From RGIG1995 sp045658315 (lineage in GTDB: Bacteria; Bacillota; Clostridia; Oscillospirales; CAG-272): a stretch of 34,230 nt of DNA. The stretch is from the NCBI GenBank assembly GCA_045658315.1, contig JAZOUV010000024.1, forward strand, positions 1 to 34,230, in the 5' to 3' direction. Of the stretch, positions 15,187 through 22,847 are shown one piece after another; position 1 is the stretch's first letter; each line of letters opens with the position of its first letter. The notes under the pieces are model-generated. The model worked only from the letters and a program-made list of their open reading frames with translations, was not told where the DNA came from and ran no database searches. A program made the translations under genes and the position numbers.

Positions 15187-16077
15187 ATGAATATTGCGGT
15201 AGTAGATATAGGCTCAAACACGGTAAAAATGAAAATATACGGTGTAGTTGACGAAAAAATAAACGAGCTATACTCTGAGGTCAATAACGCTAAACTTATT
15301 TCATATATAAAAGAAGGCACTCTTTCGGCTGAGGGCATCTTTTTGCTCTGCCATATTATCTCTGAATTTAAGATAAACGCAAAAGCAAAAAATGCCGACA
15401 TATTTAAATGCTTTGCAACCGCATCGCTCAGAAAAACAAAGAATATAGACGATATCAAGAAAGCGGTTTTGGATTTCTGCCAAGAAGATATTGATCTTGT
15501 ATCGGGAAAAGATGAAGCATTTTACAGTTTTTCAGGCGTAAGAAACACTATGCCGAACTTCCCCGAAAACACTATATTGCTTGATATGGGCGGCGGAAGC
15601 ACGGAAATAGTGCAATGTATAAACGGTCAAAAAATCGGTTCGGAAAGTATGGACTTCGGTTCCCTTTCGCTCTATCTTGATTTCCCCGAAAACAGCTTTG
15701 ACTGTATGAAAGAACACGCCGTCGAATGTTTCAAAAAAACCAAGCTATATCCGATAAAAGCCACCGACGCTGTTCTTGTCGGCGGAACCGCACTTGCAAT
15801 AAATAAGCTTTACGGTCATTTCTATCCCGATGCTTCTTCTTTCAATATGACCTTTGAAAGATTAAAACAGATGTATGAAAAGCTGAAAATATACAACGAA
15901 GACACAGTCGTGCTTTTGACCGAGCAAGTTCCCCACCGCGTTACGACTGTTGTATCGGGTCTTTCTGCACTTATAGGATTATTTGAACAAACCGGGGTTA
16001 AAAACATAACCGTCAGCACTTGCGGGATACGCGAGGGATATGTTTATGAAAAAATCCTCAAAAATATGGAGTTTTAA
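15187..16077 (+). CDS. Ppx/GppA-family phosphatase
   Basis: About 296 residues from ATG 15187, with AGGGGAA upstream; the adjacent TTG 15184 is less likely. The protein has the sugar-kinase/actin-type ATPase fold of exopolyphosphatase/pppGpp hydrolases. Seen in order: I-A-V-V-D-I-G-S-N-T-V-K-M-K-I (phosphate 1), F-A-T-A-S-L-R-K-T-K, then D-L-V-S-G-K-D-E-A-F-Y-S-F-S-G-V, I-L-L-D-M-G-G-G-S-T-E-I-V (phosphate 2), and V-L-V-G-G-T-A-L-A-I-N (adenosine motif). Length equals the short N-terminal-domain form common in Firmicutes. It probably degrades polyphosphate or (p)ppGpp; which one cannot be told. The next gene starts two bases after its stop. Confidence 0.88.
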   Translation: MNIAVVDIGSNTVKMKIYGVVDEKINELYSEVNNAKLISYIKEGTLSAEGIFLLCHIISEFKINAKAKNADIFKCFATASLRKTKNIDDIKKAVLDFCQEDIDLVSGKDEAFYSFSGVRNTMPNFPENTILLDMGGGSTEIVQCINGQKIGSESMDFGSLSLYLDFPENSFDCMKEHAVECFKKTKLYPIKATDAVLVGGTALAINKLYGHFYPDASSFNMTFERLKQMYEKLKIYNEDTVVLLTEQVPHRVTTVVSGLSALIGLFEQTGVKNITVSTCGIREGYVYEKILKNMEF

Positions 16078-16079
16078 AT

Positions 16080-16847
16080 ATGAAAGAACGGGACAAATTT
16101 GAAAACAGCAATATTTTTGAAGGCATTGTTTCCTTCAGAGCAGTTTTGTCGGCTATTCTCGACAATAAAAGCGACAGAAAAATCCTGAAAGTATATTACG
16201 ATATTGAAAATGCAAAAAAAAAGCCAAAAGAATTATCTTTTCTCAAAGCAAAATCCTTTGAACAGGGATATAGCCTTGAGCTTGTTAAAAAAAACGTTAT
16301 CGATGAATTAACTTTGGGAAACAGTCACGGCGGTCTGGCATTTGTTTGCTCGGAGAGAGCTTATAAAACGCTAAATGAAAGCTGTCTTATAAACAACGGT
16401 TTTTATGTTATGCTTGACGGGATTGAAGACCCTTATAATTTCGGTTACTCACTCCGAAGCCTTTATGCATCGGGAGTTTCGGGAATTATTCTTCCGAAAA
16501 GGAACTGGCTCGGCGTTGCAGGTGTTGTTTGCCGTGCATCAGCAGGAGCGTCCGAAGCTCTTGATATATATATCACGCAAGATGAAAGCTTTGTCTCTCT
16601 TTTCAAGAAAAAAGGATATAAAATAATCTGCTCAGACCTTGACAACAGCATTCCTATGTATGATGCAGACCTTACAAAACCGATTTTGCTTATTGTCGGC
16701 GGTGAAAAACGCGGTATATCAAGCTCTATTTTGCAAGAAGCAGACAGTATCGTGCGTATCGAATACGGAAAAGATTTCCCTGCCGCACTTTCCGCCGCCT
16801 CGGCGTCTACCGTTCTCGGCTTTGAAGTCTATAGACAGAATAGATAA
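16080..16847 (+). CDS. TrmH-family (SpoU) RNA 2'-O-methyltransferase
   Basis: A 255-residue protein of the SPOUT class, which uses S-adenosylmethionine to methylate ribose 2'-OH in rRNA or tRNA. The N-terminal 105 residues match the substrate-binding domain of RlmB/TrmH proteins (N-I-F-E-G-I-V-S-F-R-A-V-L, residues 9-22). The knot has D-G-I-E-D-P-Y-N-F-G-Y-S-L-R-S-L (motif 1, with N and R kept), I-L-L-I-V-G-G-E-K-R-G-I-S (motif 2), and P-A-A-L-S-A-A-S-A-S-T-V-L-G-F-E (motif 3 position). Motif 3 departs from the usual L-N-V-S-x-A-x-A, so the substrate may differ from 23S G2251. It is coupled to the Ppx-like gene. Confidence 0.85.
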   Translation: MKERDKFENSNIFEGIVSFRAVLSAILDNKSDRKILKVYYDIENAKKKPKELSFLKAKSFEQGYSLELVKKNVIDELTLGNSHGGLAFVCSERAYKTLNESCLINNGFYVMLDGIEDPYNFGYSLRSLYASGVSGIILPKRNWLGVAGVVCRASAGASEALDIYITQDESFVSLFKKKGYKIICSDLDNSIPMYDADLTKPILLIVGGEKRGISSSILQEADSIVRIEYGKDFPAALSAASASTVLGFEVYRQNR

Positions 16848-16875
16848 AGGTATAGAAAATTTAATATTTTTCTCT

Positions 16876-16927
16876 CCCTCCGTCATTTTGCTGATGCAAA
16901 ATGACACCTCCTTCGTCAGATGGAGGT
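16876..16927. repeat. Palindromic intergenic repeat (two adjoining hairpins)
   Basis: GTCATTTTGC (16882-16891) pairs perfectly with GCAAAATGAC (16896-16905) around TGAT. Next to it ACCTCC (16906-16911) pairs with GGAGGT (16922-16927). CCCTCC at 16876-16881 can also pair with the last arm. The layout (CTCCGTCA / TGACACCTCC / CGTCAG / GGAGG) is like dispersed palindromic repeats I recall from gut Firmicutes. It is not a ribosome site for any gene seen here. Confidence 0.5.
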
Positions 16928-17002
16928 CAAAGTCAGAATTCTTACACTACGCTATCTCGTCTTACCATATATTGCCCCTATCATTACTGTAATTGTCACC
17001 AA

Positions 17003-17044
17003 AAAGATTGTACAACAAAAAACGCTGTACAATCTTTCTTTTTT
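17003..17044. terminator. Bidirectional terminator between the TrmH-family gene and trpS
   Basis: AAAGATTGTACA (17003-17014) pairs perfectly with TGTACAATCTTT (17026-17037). T's follow on the + strand (17038-17044 region) and the - strand continues TTTTT, so both convergent genes can end here. Confidence 0.88.
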
Positions 17045-17057
17045 CATTACATTTAAT

Positions 17058-18068
17058 TTATCTTATTTTCGGAACAAAACCAACTTTTTTGTAGACCTTG
17101 GAAAGTGTCTTACTTGCCATATAGCCTGCCTTATCAGCACCTTCCTTCATTACGGACTCAAGATATGCCTTATCTGTCATAATCTCGTTAAATTTGTTTC
17201 TAACAGGCTCAAGTCCGTCTGCAACGGTTTCTCCAACCGCCAACTTAAAGTCACCGTAGCCCTTGCCTTCAAATTCCCTCTCTATATCTTCCATAGATTT
17301 GCCGGTAAAGCAGGAGTAAATCGTCATAAGGTTGTTAATACCGTCTTTGCCGTCTGCAAATTTAACAACAGTATCAGAGTCGGTTACAGCCCTCTTGAAT
17401 TTCCTCAATATAACATCCTTAGGGTCAAGTATACCCACCGATGCATTTTCATTTTCATCGGATTTGCTCATTTTCTTTTTGGGGTCTTGAAGCGACATAA
17501 TCTTGGTGCCGTTTTTCTCCATATATCCCTCCGGGACAGTAAACACATCACCGTATATCTGATTAAATCTCATCGCAATATCGCGTGCAAGCTCAATATG
17601 CTGCTTCTGGTCAAATCCAACGGGTACTACTGCTGTCTGATAGAGCAATATATCTGATGCCATAAGTACGGGATAATCAAAAAGACCTGCATTAACATTA
17701 GTTGCATTCTTTCGGCTCTTATCCTTAAACTGTGTCATTCTTGACAGCTCGCCATACATTGTATAACAGTTCAATATCCACGAAAGCTCTGCATGTGCAG
17801 GAACGTGGCTCTGTACAAACATCGTATTCTTCTGAGGATCAAGACCGCAGGCAATATAAAGTGCCAATATTTCATAAGTTCTTCTACGCAGATCAGCAGG
17901 AACCTGTCTTACGGTTATTGCGTGCATATCAACAACACAGTATATTGAATCAAATTCGTCTGCCTCAAACTTTTTCCAATTTTTTATCGCACCGAGATAG
18001 TTTCCTATAGTCAATACTCCGCTGGGTTGTACTCCTGAAAAAACTCTTTTGGGCTGTTTGTTCTCCAT
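17058..18068 (-). CDS. trpS: Tryptophanyl-tRNA synthetase
   Basis: A 336-residue class I aminoacyl-tRNA synthetase that charges tRNA-Trp. The N-terminus reads F-S-G-V-Q-P-S-G-V-L-T-I-G-N-Y-L-G-A-I, with T-I-G-N as the HIGH-type signature. Then come D-M-H-A-I-T, M-Y-G-E-L-S-R-M-T-Q-F-K-D-K-S, G-L-F-D-Y-P-V-L-M-A-S-D-I-L-L-Y, and P-V-G-x-D-Q-K-Q-H-I-E-L-A-R-D. K-M-S-K-S follows in D-P-K-K-K-M-S-K-S-D. Length and motifs are standard. The 5' leader of about 45 bases after the promoter is too short for a T-box, so it is not visibly regulated by tRNA. Confidence 0.97.
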   Translation of the reverse strand: MENKQPKRVFSGVQPSGVLTIGNYLGAIKNWKKFEADEFDSIYCVVDMHAITVRQVPADLRRRTYEILALYIACGLDPQKNTMFVQSHVPAHAELSWILNCYTMYGELSRMTQFKDKSRKNATNVNAGLFDYPVLMASDILLYQTAVVPVGFDQKQHIELARDIAMRFNQIYGDVFTVPEGYMEKNGTKIMSLQDPKKKMSKSDENENASVGILDPKDVILRKFKRAVTDSDTVVKFADGKDGINNLMTIYSCFTGKSMEDIEREFEGKGYGDFKLAVGETVADGLEPVRNKFNEIMTDKAYLESVMKEGADKAGYMASKTLSKVYKKVGFVPKIR

Positions 18069-18113
18069 ATTTATATCAATATCCTTTACTATAATTACAA
18101 ATATTACCTGATT

Positions 18114-18142
18114 ATTTTAACACAACACACATTTCTTTTCAA
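18114..18142 (-). promoter_or_regulatory. Sigma-A promoter of trpS
   Basis: On the - strand, TTGAAA (18142-18137), 17 bp, TAAAAT (18119-18114). Confidence 0.75.
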
Positions 18143-18161
18143 GTAGTTAAGCAAAAAATAC

Positions 18162-18190
18162 TTGAATATTAATACTTTATATGGTACAAT
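18162..18190 (+). promoter_or_regulatory. Sigma-A promoter of the 18224 gene
   Basis: TTGAAT (18162-18167), 17 bp, TACAAT (18185-18190), divergent from the trpS promoter. An AGAGGT ribosome site follows before ATG 18224. Confidence 0.75.
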
Positions 18191-18223
18191 ACTTGAAATA
18201 ATAATTCTTGAGAGGTATGTTCT

Positions 18224-19054
18224 ATGTCTGAATATGAAAACTATGATGACTACCATGATCCCGATGAGGAAAATGAATATGATGCACTAAAAGGCAAAAA
18301 GGTTACTACAGGAAAAATAATCAAAAAAACTCTTCTGTATACACTTAGATTGGCTTCATTTTTTGTTATCGCTATCCTGCTTTGGCGTATATTCTCCGCA
18401 GGAGCTCCAAAATCTATGCAAGCATTTCTTTGGACTGATAATACGGCAGAAAGTTATAAAAGCAATCCCTCTTCCTTTGATGCATATTACTATGAGCATA
18501 AGGATAACCTGACAAGAGACGGTAAATTTTCTGCAAGCTATGTTTATTATATTCCATCAGAAGAACAGATACAGATAACCGTCCGCTACAACAACAGCAC
18601 GATAAAAAAGCTTATGCAAGAATATTCGCTCTCGGAAGAACCTAAGGATGAAGCTTTTGTGTTTACCATTACCGACGGTACGGGAAACACCTATACGGAA
18701 TACAAGTACATTTCCGCCACAAAGAATATGTACAACTACCAAAGACTGATATTTGACGGAGTAGACCTAAAGTCGCTTATTGTCGAAGAGCCTACCTTCA
18801 ACGCCACCGAAGAAGAAATCAAAAAGTTTGAAGAAGATACCAAAGATAAATATCTTGTTCTTAACGTATACTACAAAGAAGACGTGCTATTATCGAAGCC
18901 CTACGGAAAGCTTTCGGTTTTTGATTACTCGTATTCCCGTGAAAAGCTCGATATGAATAAATACGCCACCAAGGACTTAAAACTCACCGCAGGTCTTGCT
19001 CCCCGTTCTGAATACACCGTAAAAGAAGAACCTGCAGAAACAACTGAAAACTAA
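18224..19054 (+). CDS. Single-span membrane protein, function unknown
   Basis: A 276-residue protein. The first 45 residues are acidic then basic and lie in the cytoplasm. One membrane span follows (about 43-62, L-A-S-F-F-V-I-A-I-L-L-W-R-I-F). The rest is an outer domain of about 210 residues with beta-like stretches such as S-A-S-Y-V-Y-Y-I-P-S-E-E-Q-I-Q-I-T-V-R-Y-N and Y-L-V-L-N-V-Y-Y-K. No catalytic motif or known family is recognised. It is followed after 25 bases by the cysteine-pair protein and probably shares its message. Confidence 0.7.
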   Translation: MSEYENYDDYHDPDEENEYDALKGKKVTTGKIIKKTLLYTLRLASFFVIAILLWRIFSAGAPKSMQAFLWTDNTAESYKSNPSSFDAYYYEHKDNLTRDGKFSASYVYYIPSEEQIQITVRYNNSTIKKLMQEYSLSEEPKDEAFVFTITDGTGNTYTEYKYISATKNMYNYQRLIFDGVDLKSLIVEEPTFNATEEEIKKFEEDTKDKYLVLNVYYKEDVLLSKPYGKLSVFDYSYSREKLDMNKYATKDLKLTAGLAPRSEYTVKEEPAETTEN

Positions 19055-19079
19055 CTTCCGAAAAGGAGATTTTGATACA

Positions 19080-19721
19080 ATGGTATTAAGACCGAAAGAA
19101 TCAATAGTAAGCTACCGTTGTCCGAAATGCGGAACCACTGTAATGAGTATGGTGGGAACATTCGCATTAAGCGGAGACCTTATAAAGCTCAAGTGTAGCT
19201 GCGGCGAAAGCGAGCTTTCTCTTGCATATACAAAAGACAATAAAATCAGACTGACAGTTCCCTGCCTTGCCTGCGAAAATCCCCACGTTTTCCATATTAA
19301 CTCCTCTACATTCTTTGAAAGAGACTTGCTTGAACTTTTCTGCAAGGTTCTGGGCATAAACATTTGCTTTATCGGCAACAAGGACAAAGTGTTTGAAGCA
19401 ATAGAAAAGTCTGACAAAGAGCTTGCTGAGCTTATGGGCGAATATTCGCTCGAAGAGATAGGCAGAATAGGCGGAAATCCCGAAGGAAGTATATCCGACG
19501 CTCAAGTTTCCGACCTTGTTCGGTTTATGCTATGCGAAATGAAGGACGAAAATTCAATAAACTGCAAATGCGAAAAAGGTGAGGGCGAATACGATTTTTA
19601 TCTTGACGGAAACAATGTTGAGATTTTTTGTACAAAATGCGGAGCTAAAAAAACGATAGAACTTAACTCTCTTCAAAAAGCGGCTGATTTTCTCTATATA
19701 GACCGTCTGGAGCTTGAATGA
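19080..19721 (+). CDS. Multi-cysteine zinc-ribbon-like protein, function unknown
   Basis: A 213-residue soluble protein preceded by AAAGGAGA. It has four cysteine clusters: C-P-K-C-G (about 14-18), C-S-C-G, C-L-A-C-E-N-P-H, and near the end C-K-C plus C-T-K-C-G. The first and last C-x-x-C pairs each sit in a short ribbon (Y-R-C-P-K-C-G-T-T; I-F-C-T-K-C-G-A-K-K). Between them lies an acidic helical part with E-L-M-G-E-Y-S-L-E-E-I-G. The pattern suggests two zinc ribbons flanking a helical region. No function is known to me. It shares an operon with the single-span membrane protein. Confidence 0.7.
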   Translation: MVLRPKESIVSYRCPKCGTTVMSMVGTFALSGDLIKLKCSCGESELSLAYTKDNKIRLTVPCLACENPHVFHINSSTFFERDLLELFCKVLGINICFIGNKDKVFEAIEKSDKELAELMGEYSLEEIGRIGGNPEGSISDAQVSDLVRFMLCEMKDENSINCKCEKGEGEYDFYLDGNNVEIFCTKCGAKKTIELNSLQKAADFLYIDRLELE

Positions 19722-19755
19722 CTTTTCAAAGTTTTTGAACTGTTTTGACATACAC

Positions 19756-19814
19756 GTATCAACCTATAGATTGATACGGGTATTAACAATAACAGCGAGA
19801 TCCTGCCCCGTATC
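19756..19814 (+). other. Mutually exclusive stem-loops in the 3' region of the operon
   Basis: GTATCAA (19756-19762) pairs with TTGATAC (19771-19777). Part of the second arm, GATACGGG (19773-19780), can instead pair with CCCGTATC (19807-19814). Only one stem can form at a time. A strong terminator follows 32 bases on. This could be a small RNA, an attenuator, or a processed 3' UTR; no known riboswitch is recognised. Confidence 0.4.
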
Positions 19815-19845
19815 GTTGAGTTTACTCTATTGGTTAAAATTTTTT

Positions 19846-19878
19846 AAAAGTCCGAAAAAAATCGGACTTTTGTTTTTT
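19846..19878 (+). terminator. Rho-independent terminator
   Basis: AAAAGTCCGA (19846-19855), A6 loop, TCGGACTTTT (19862-19871), then GTTTTTT. It ends the operon of the cysteine-cluster gene. Confidence 0.92.
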
Positions 19879-19902
19879 ATTTCTTCATCTTTATAATATA
19901 TA

Positions 19903-19931
19903 TTGCATTATTTGTAAAAATGTGTTATAAT
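19903..19931 (+). promoter_or_regulatory. Sigma-A promoter of the radical-SAM gene
   Basis: TTGCAT (19903-19908), 17 bp, TATAAT (19926-19931). Transcription should begin near 19938, so an ATG at 19951 would have almost no leader; the TTG at 19996 fits better. Confidence 0.78.
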
Positions 19932-19995
19932 AGGTATAATTGTGTGAATTATGCATTTTTTTAAAAATCTGCAAAAAGAAGGAAGAGAACATAAT

Positions 19996-21303
19996 TTGGT
20001 TAAAATAACTGACGTAAACAAAAATTCCCACGCCGATAAATGCGGAATACTCCCAAATGATACGCTTATTTCAATCAACGGAAACATGATCAACGATGTT
20101 CTTGACTACAGATTTTATCTTACCGAAAGAAAATTGCATCTTCTTTTGTCAAGAAATAAAAAAGAATTTTCTGCCGAAATAAAAAAAGGCGAATATGATG
20201 ATATCGGTCTTGAGTTTGAAACCTACCTTATGGACAGCAAAAAGTCCTGTAAAAACAAGTGCGTTTTTTGCTTTATCGACCAGCTTCCCAAAGGGATGCG
20301 TGATACGCTTTATTTCAAGGACGACGATGCAAGACTTTCGTTCCTCATGGGAAACTATATTACCCTCACAGGACTTAACGATTCAGATGTTGACAGAATT
20401 ATAAAAATGCATATGAGCCCCGTCAACATTTCCGTTCACACAACTAATCCCGAATTGCGTTGCAAGATGATGAATAACCATTTTGCCGGAAAAAGCCTTT
20501 TATACCTAAAAAGGTTTGCGGAAAACAATATAACGATGAACTGTCAGATTGTTCTGTGCAAGGGATTAAACGACGGTGACGAGCTCATCAACACTATGCA
20601 TGATTTAGCAACGCTTTACCCTATGGTCAACAGCGTTTCTATAGTTCCCGCAGGACTTACCAAACACAGAGAGGGGCTTTATCCGCTTGAGCCTTTTACA
20701 CCTAAAGAAACTAAAAAGATTATCCAAAAAGTTCAAAACTTTGCTTTGCTCTGCAAAAAAGAGTACGGCAGTTCGATTTTTTTCTGCGGAGATGAGATGT
20801 ATTTAAAAGCGGGGTTAGAGATACCGTCTCACGAATATTACGAGGACTTTTCCCAAATTGAAAACGGTGTTGGAATGATAGCCTCTATGCTTGATGAATT
20901 TGAATATGCTTTTGAAGAGTTAGATGAGTCTCCCGTTCTTCCCCGCCGTGTTTCCATAGCGACGGGAAATGCTGCATATCCGTTTATTTCCTCTCTTGCT
21001 CGTAAGTTAGAAGACAGATTTGACGGTCTCTATATCAATGTTTACAACATAAACAACAACTTTTTCGGCGAGAATATTACAGTTGCCGGACTTATAACCG
21101 GAATTGACCTTTCCGAACAGCTAAAAAGTAAAGATTTAGGCACAACCCTTTTTATTCCGCGTGTCATGCTTGAAAGTGAATGTAAGATGTTCCTTGACAG
21201 TATGGAATTACAAGAAGTATCAAAAAAGCTTAACATCAAAATATCTGTTGTTCCCAATGACGGAGAGCTGTTTCTAAGAAGCATATTGGGACTCAACGCA
21301 TAA
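19996..21303 (+). CDS. PDZ + radical-SAM DUF512-family protein
   Basis: About 435 residues from TTG 19996, which has GAAGGAAG upstream; an in-frame ATG at 19951 lacks a ribosome site. The N-terminus is a PDZ-like domain: V-K-I-T-D-V-N-K-N-S-H-A-D-K-C-G-I-L-P-N-D-T-L-I-S-I-N-G. The radical-SAM iron-sulfur motif is C85-x-x-x-C89-x-x-C92 in S-C-K-N-K-C-V-F-C-F-I-D-Q-L-P-K-G-M-R, and F-x-x-G-N-Y-I-T-L-T-G follows. The C-terminal DUF512 part includes E-N-G-V-G-M-I and V-A-T-G-like S-I-A-T-G-N-A-A-Y. The family is conserved in Clostridia and cyanobacteria, usually beside der, as here, but its reaction is unknown. Confidence 0.88.
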   Translation: MVKITDVNKNSHADKCGILPNDTLISINGNMINDVLDYRFYLTERKLHLLLSRNKKEFSAEIKKGEYDDIGLEFETYLMDSKKSCKNKCVFCFIDQLPKGMRDTLYFKDDDARLSFLMGNYITLTGLNDSDVDRIIKMHMSPVNISVHTTNPELRCKMMNNHFAGKSLLYLKRFAENNITMNCQIVLCKGLNDGDELINTMHDLATLYPMVNSVSIVPAGLTKHREGLYPLEPFTPKETKKIIQKVQNFALLCKKEYGSSIFFCGDEMYLKAGLEIPSHEYYEDFSQIENGVGMIASMLDEFEYAFEELDESPVLPRRVSIATGNAAYPFISSLARKLEDRFDGLYINVYNINNNFFGENITVAGLITGIDLSEQLKSKDLGTTLFIPRVMLESECKMFLDSMELQEVSKKLNIKISVVPNDGELFLRSILGLNA

Positions 21304-21337
21304 AAAACACTACTTTTAATCAGGACGGTAATGTATT

Positions 21338-22807
21338 ATGGAAAATAACACAAAAAAAGAGCTTAAGGTCGTACTCAGTCCAGAGCTTCACGATGAACTC
21401 AAATTTACCTTCAGACCGGAAGTACTGGAAAATATTATTTATTTACCCGAAATGCTGGGCAACAATAAGTGGCAATGCTGTTGCGGTTCCACAAGTGAAC
21501 TTGAGGTTTGTCCCATTTGCGGAATGGAAAAAAACACTGTTTTTTCAAAGGTTAACGCAGCATACCTTGCACGGCACAGAAAAGCCCGTATCGCCAGAAA
21601 AAAGAAAGCCGTACAAGATCAGCAGGCAATGATGGCGGCACAAATGTTGAAAAAAACAAAAAAACAGAATAAACCGGACGAAAAAAACCAAAAAGTTGGT
21701 ATTTTAGTGGGTATTATCTTCCTTTGTGCAGCAATAATAATATCAATAGCGATGCTTTTTGACGGTAATGACCACTCTAAAAAACCTACTGATACTACGA
21801 ACAATACAGTACAAAGCACTTCCCCGTCCGATACTACATCTCCCGAAGAGAATGAAACCCAATCCCCCGAAACTACTATAGAACCCGAAACAGAGCCTGA
21901 AACTACCATTCCCGAAACCACAGCTCCCATAGTTCCCGTTGAAGTTCCTTTTACTGCCTCAACAGGATACCTTGCAACCGTTTCTGACGGCAAGTGGCCT
22001 ACAGGCACTTCAGGAAACGTTTCCGTCGGCGGTCTTGTATACACAGACGGCGAATATGATTATGTTGCAACAAACGGAATTACAGTTCTTGATAAATTAG
22101 GCAATACCGTAAGCAACCTTACAAACAACAAAGCAATCGGTATAACGGGCAGCGGTACATATATCTTCTATATTGATGAACAATACTCGGTTCACAGAAT
22201 TGATGTTACAAACAAAGAAGATATTACATTCCCCTTTAAGGCTAAAATGATTTGTACCTTTTTCGATGAGTTATATTATGTTCCAAACGAAGGGCCGGGA
22301 ATGTATGCATCTAACTTCTACGGCGATAAAACAAAAATCATTACAACAACTCTTAACATTTACGCCTTGAATAATACTGCTGATAAGCTTTACTTCTCAA
22401 CAGATGAGAGCCTTGCCGTTATAACGTCACAAGACGGAAGTGTTACCACCTTCTGCCCCGACGGTGCAAAAACAAAAAGCATTATAGAAATAACAGAATG
22501 TATTTTCTATACCAATCAAAATGGCATACTCAAATTCTATAATCCTAAACTCGGTCCTACCCCCGGCTTTGAATACCCAAGATACGGCATGAATATCACA
22601 TACGTTTCGGCATACGAGAACAGAGTATACGTAAGAGCTGTTAACCCTGCAAACGGTGCGATTACTTGGCTTTATACTCGTTGGACACCCGGAACACAGC
22701 TTTTTGCTCCATCGGCATTTAAATCTACGGGAATAACCACAGATGCCCTTTATATTTCGGGCAGTGCGGTTTACGACGGCAATTTGAACAGAACAGCCGT
22801 TAATTAA
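21338..22807 (+). CDS. Zinc-ribbon, single-span protein with outer beta-propeller-like domain
   Basis: A 489-residue protein. Residues about 46-64 carry C-C-C-G and C-P-I-C-G, a zinc-ribbon pair. A basic helical stretch (A-R-H-R-K-A-R-I-A-R-K-K-K) leads to one membrane span (about 121-142). Outside the cell a Thr/Pro/Glu-rich linker (about 150-205, with E-T-T-I-P-E-T-T) joins a domain of about 280 residues. That domain has repeated short beta blades such as Y-I-F-Y-I-D-E-Q-Y, E-L-Y-Y-V-P-N-E-G and K-L-Y-F-S-T-D-E-S, like DUF5050 proteins. The layout fits a cytoplasmic metal-binding part linked to an external sensor or binding propeller. It sits between the DUF512 gene and der. Function unknown. 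Confidence 0.7.
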   Translation: MENNTKKELKVVLSPELHDELKFTFRPEVLENIIYLPEMLGNNKWQCCCGSTSELEVCPICGMEKNTVFSKVNAAYLARHRKARIARKKKAVQDQQAMMAAQMLKKTKKQNKPDEKNQKVGILVGIIFLCAAIIISIAMLFDGNDHSKKPTDTTNNTVQSTSPSDTTSPEENETQSPETTIEPETEPETTIPETTAPIVPVEVPFTASTGYLATVSDGKWPTGTSGNVSVGGLVYTDGEYDYVATNGITVLDKLGNTVSNLTNNKAIGITGSGTYIFYIDEQYSVHRIDVTNKEDITFPFKAKMICTFFDELYYVPNEGPGMYASNFYGDKTKIITTTLNIYALNNTADKLYFSTDESLAVITSQDGSVTTFCPDGAKTKSIIEITECIFYTNQNGILKFYNPKLGPTPGFEYPRYGMNITYVSAYENRVYVRAVNPANGAITWLYTRWTPGTQLFAPSAFKSTGITTDALYISGSAVYDGNLNRTAVN

Positions 22808-22847
22808 CTTATTTACCACCACTTCATAAAAACACAAGGAGAAAGCA

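Noticed and set aside
18069..18113. T-box riboswitch ahead of trpS
   Set aside because: The leader after the promoter is about 45 bases, with no terminator stem and no AGGGTGG-like box.
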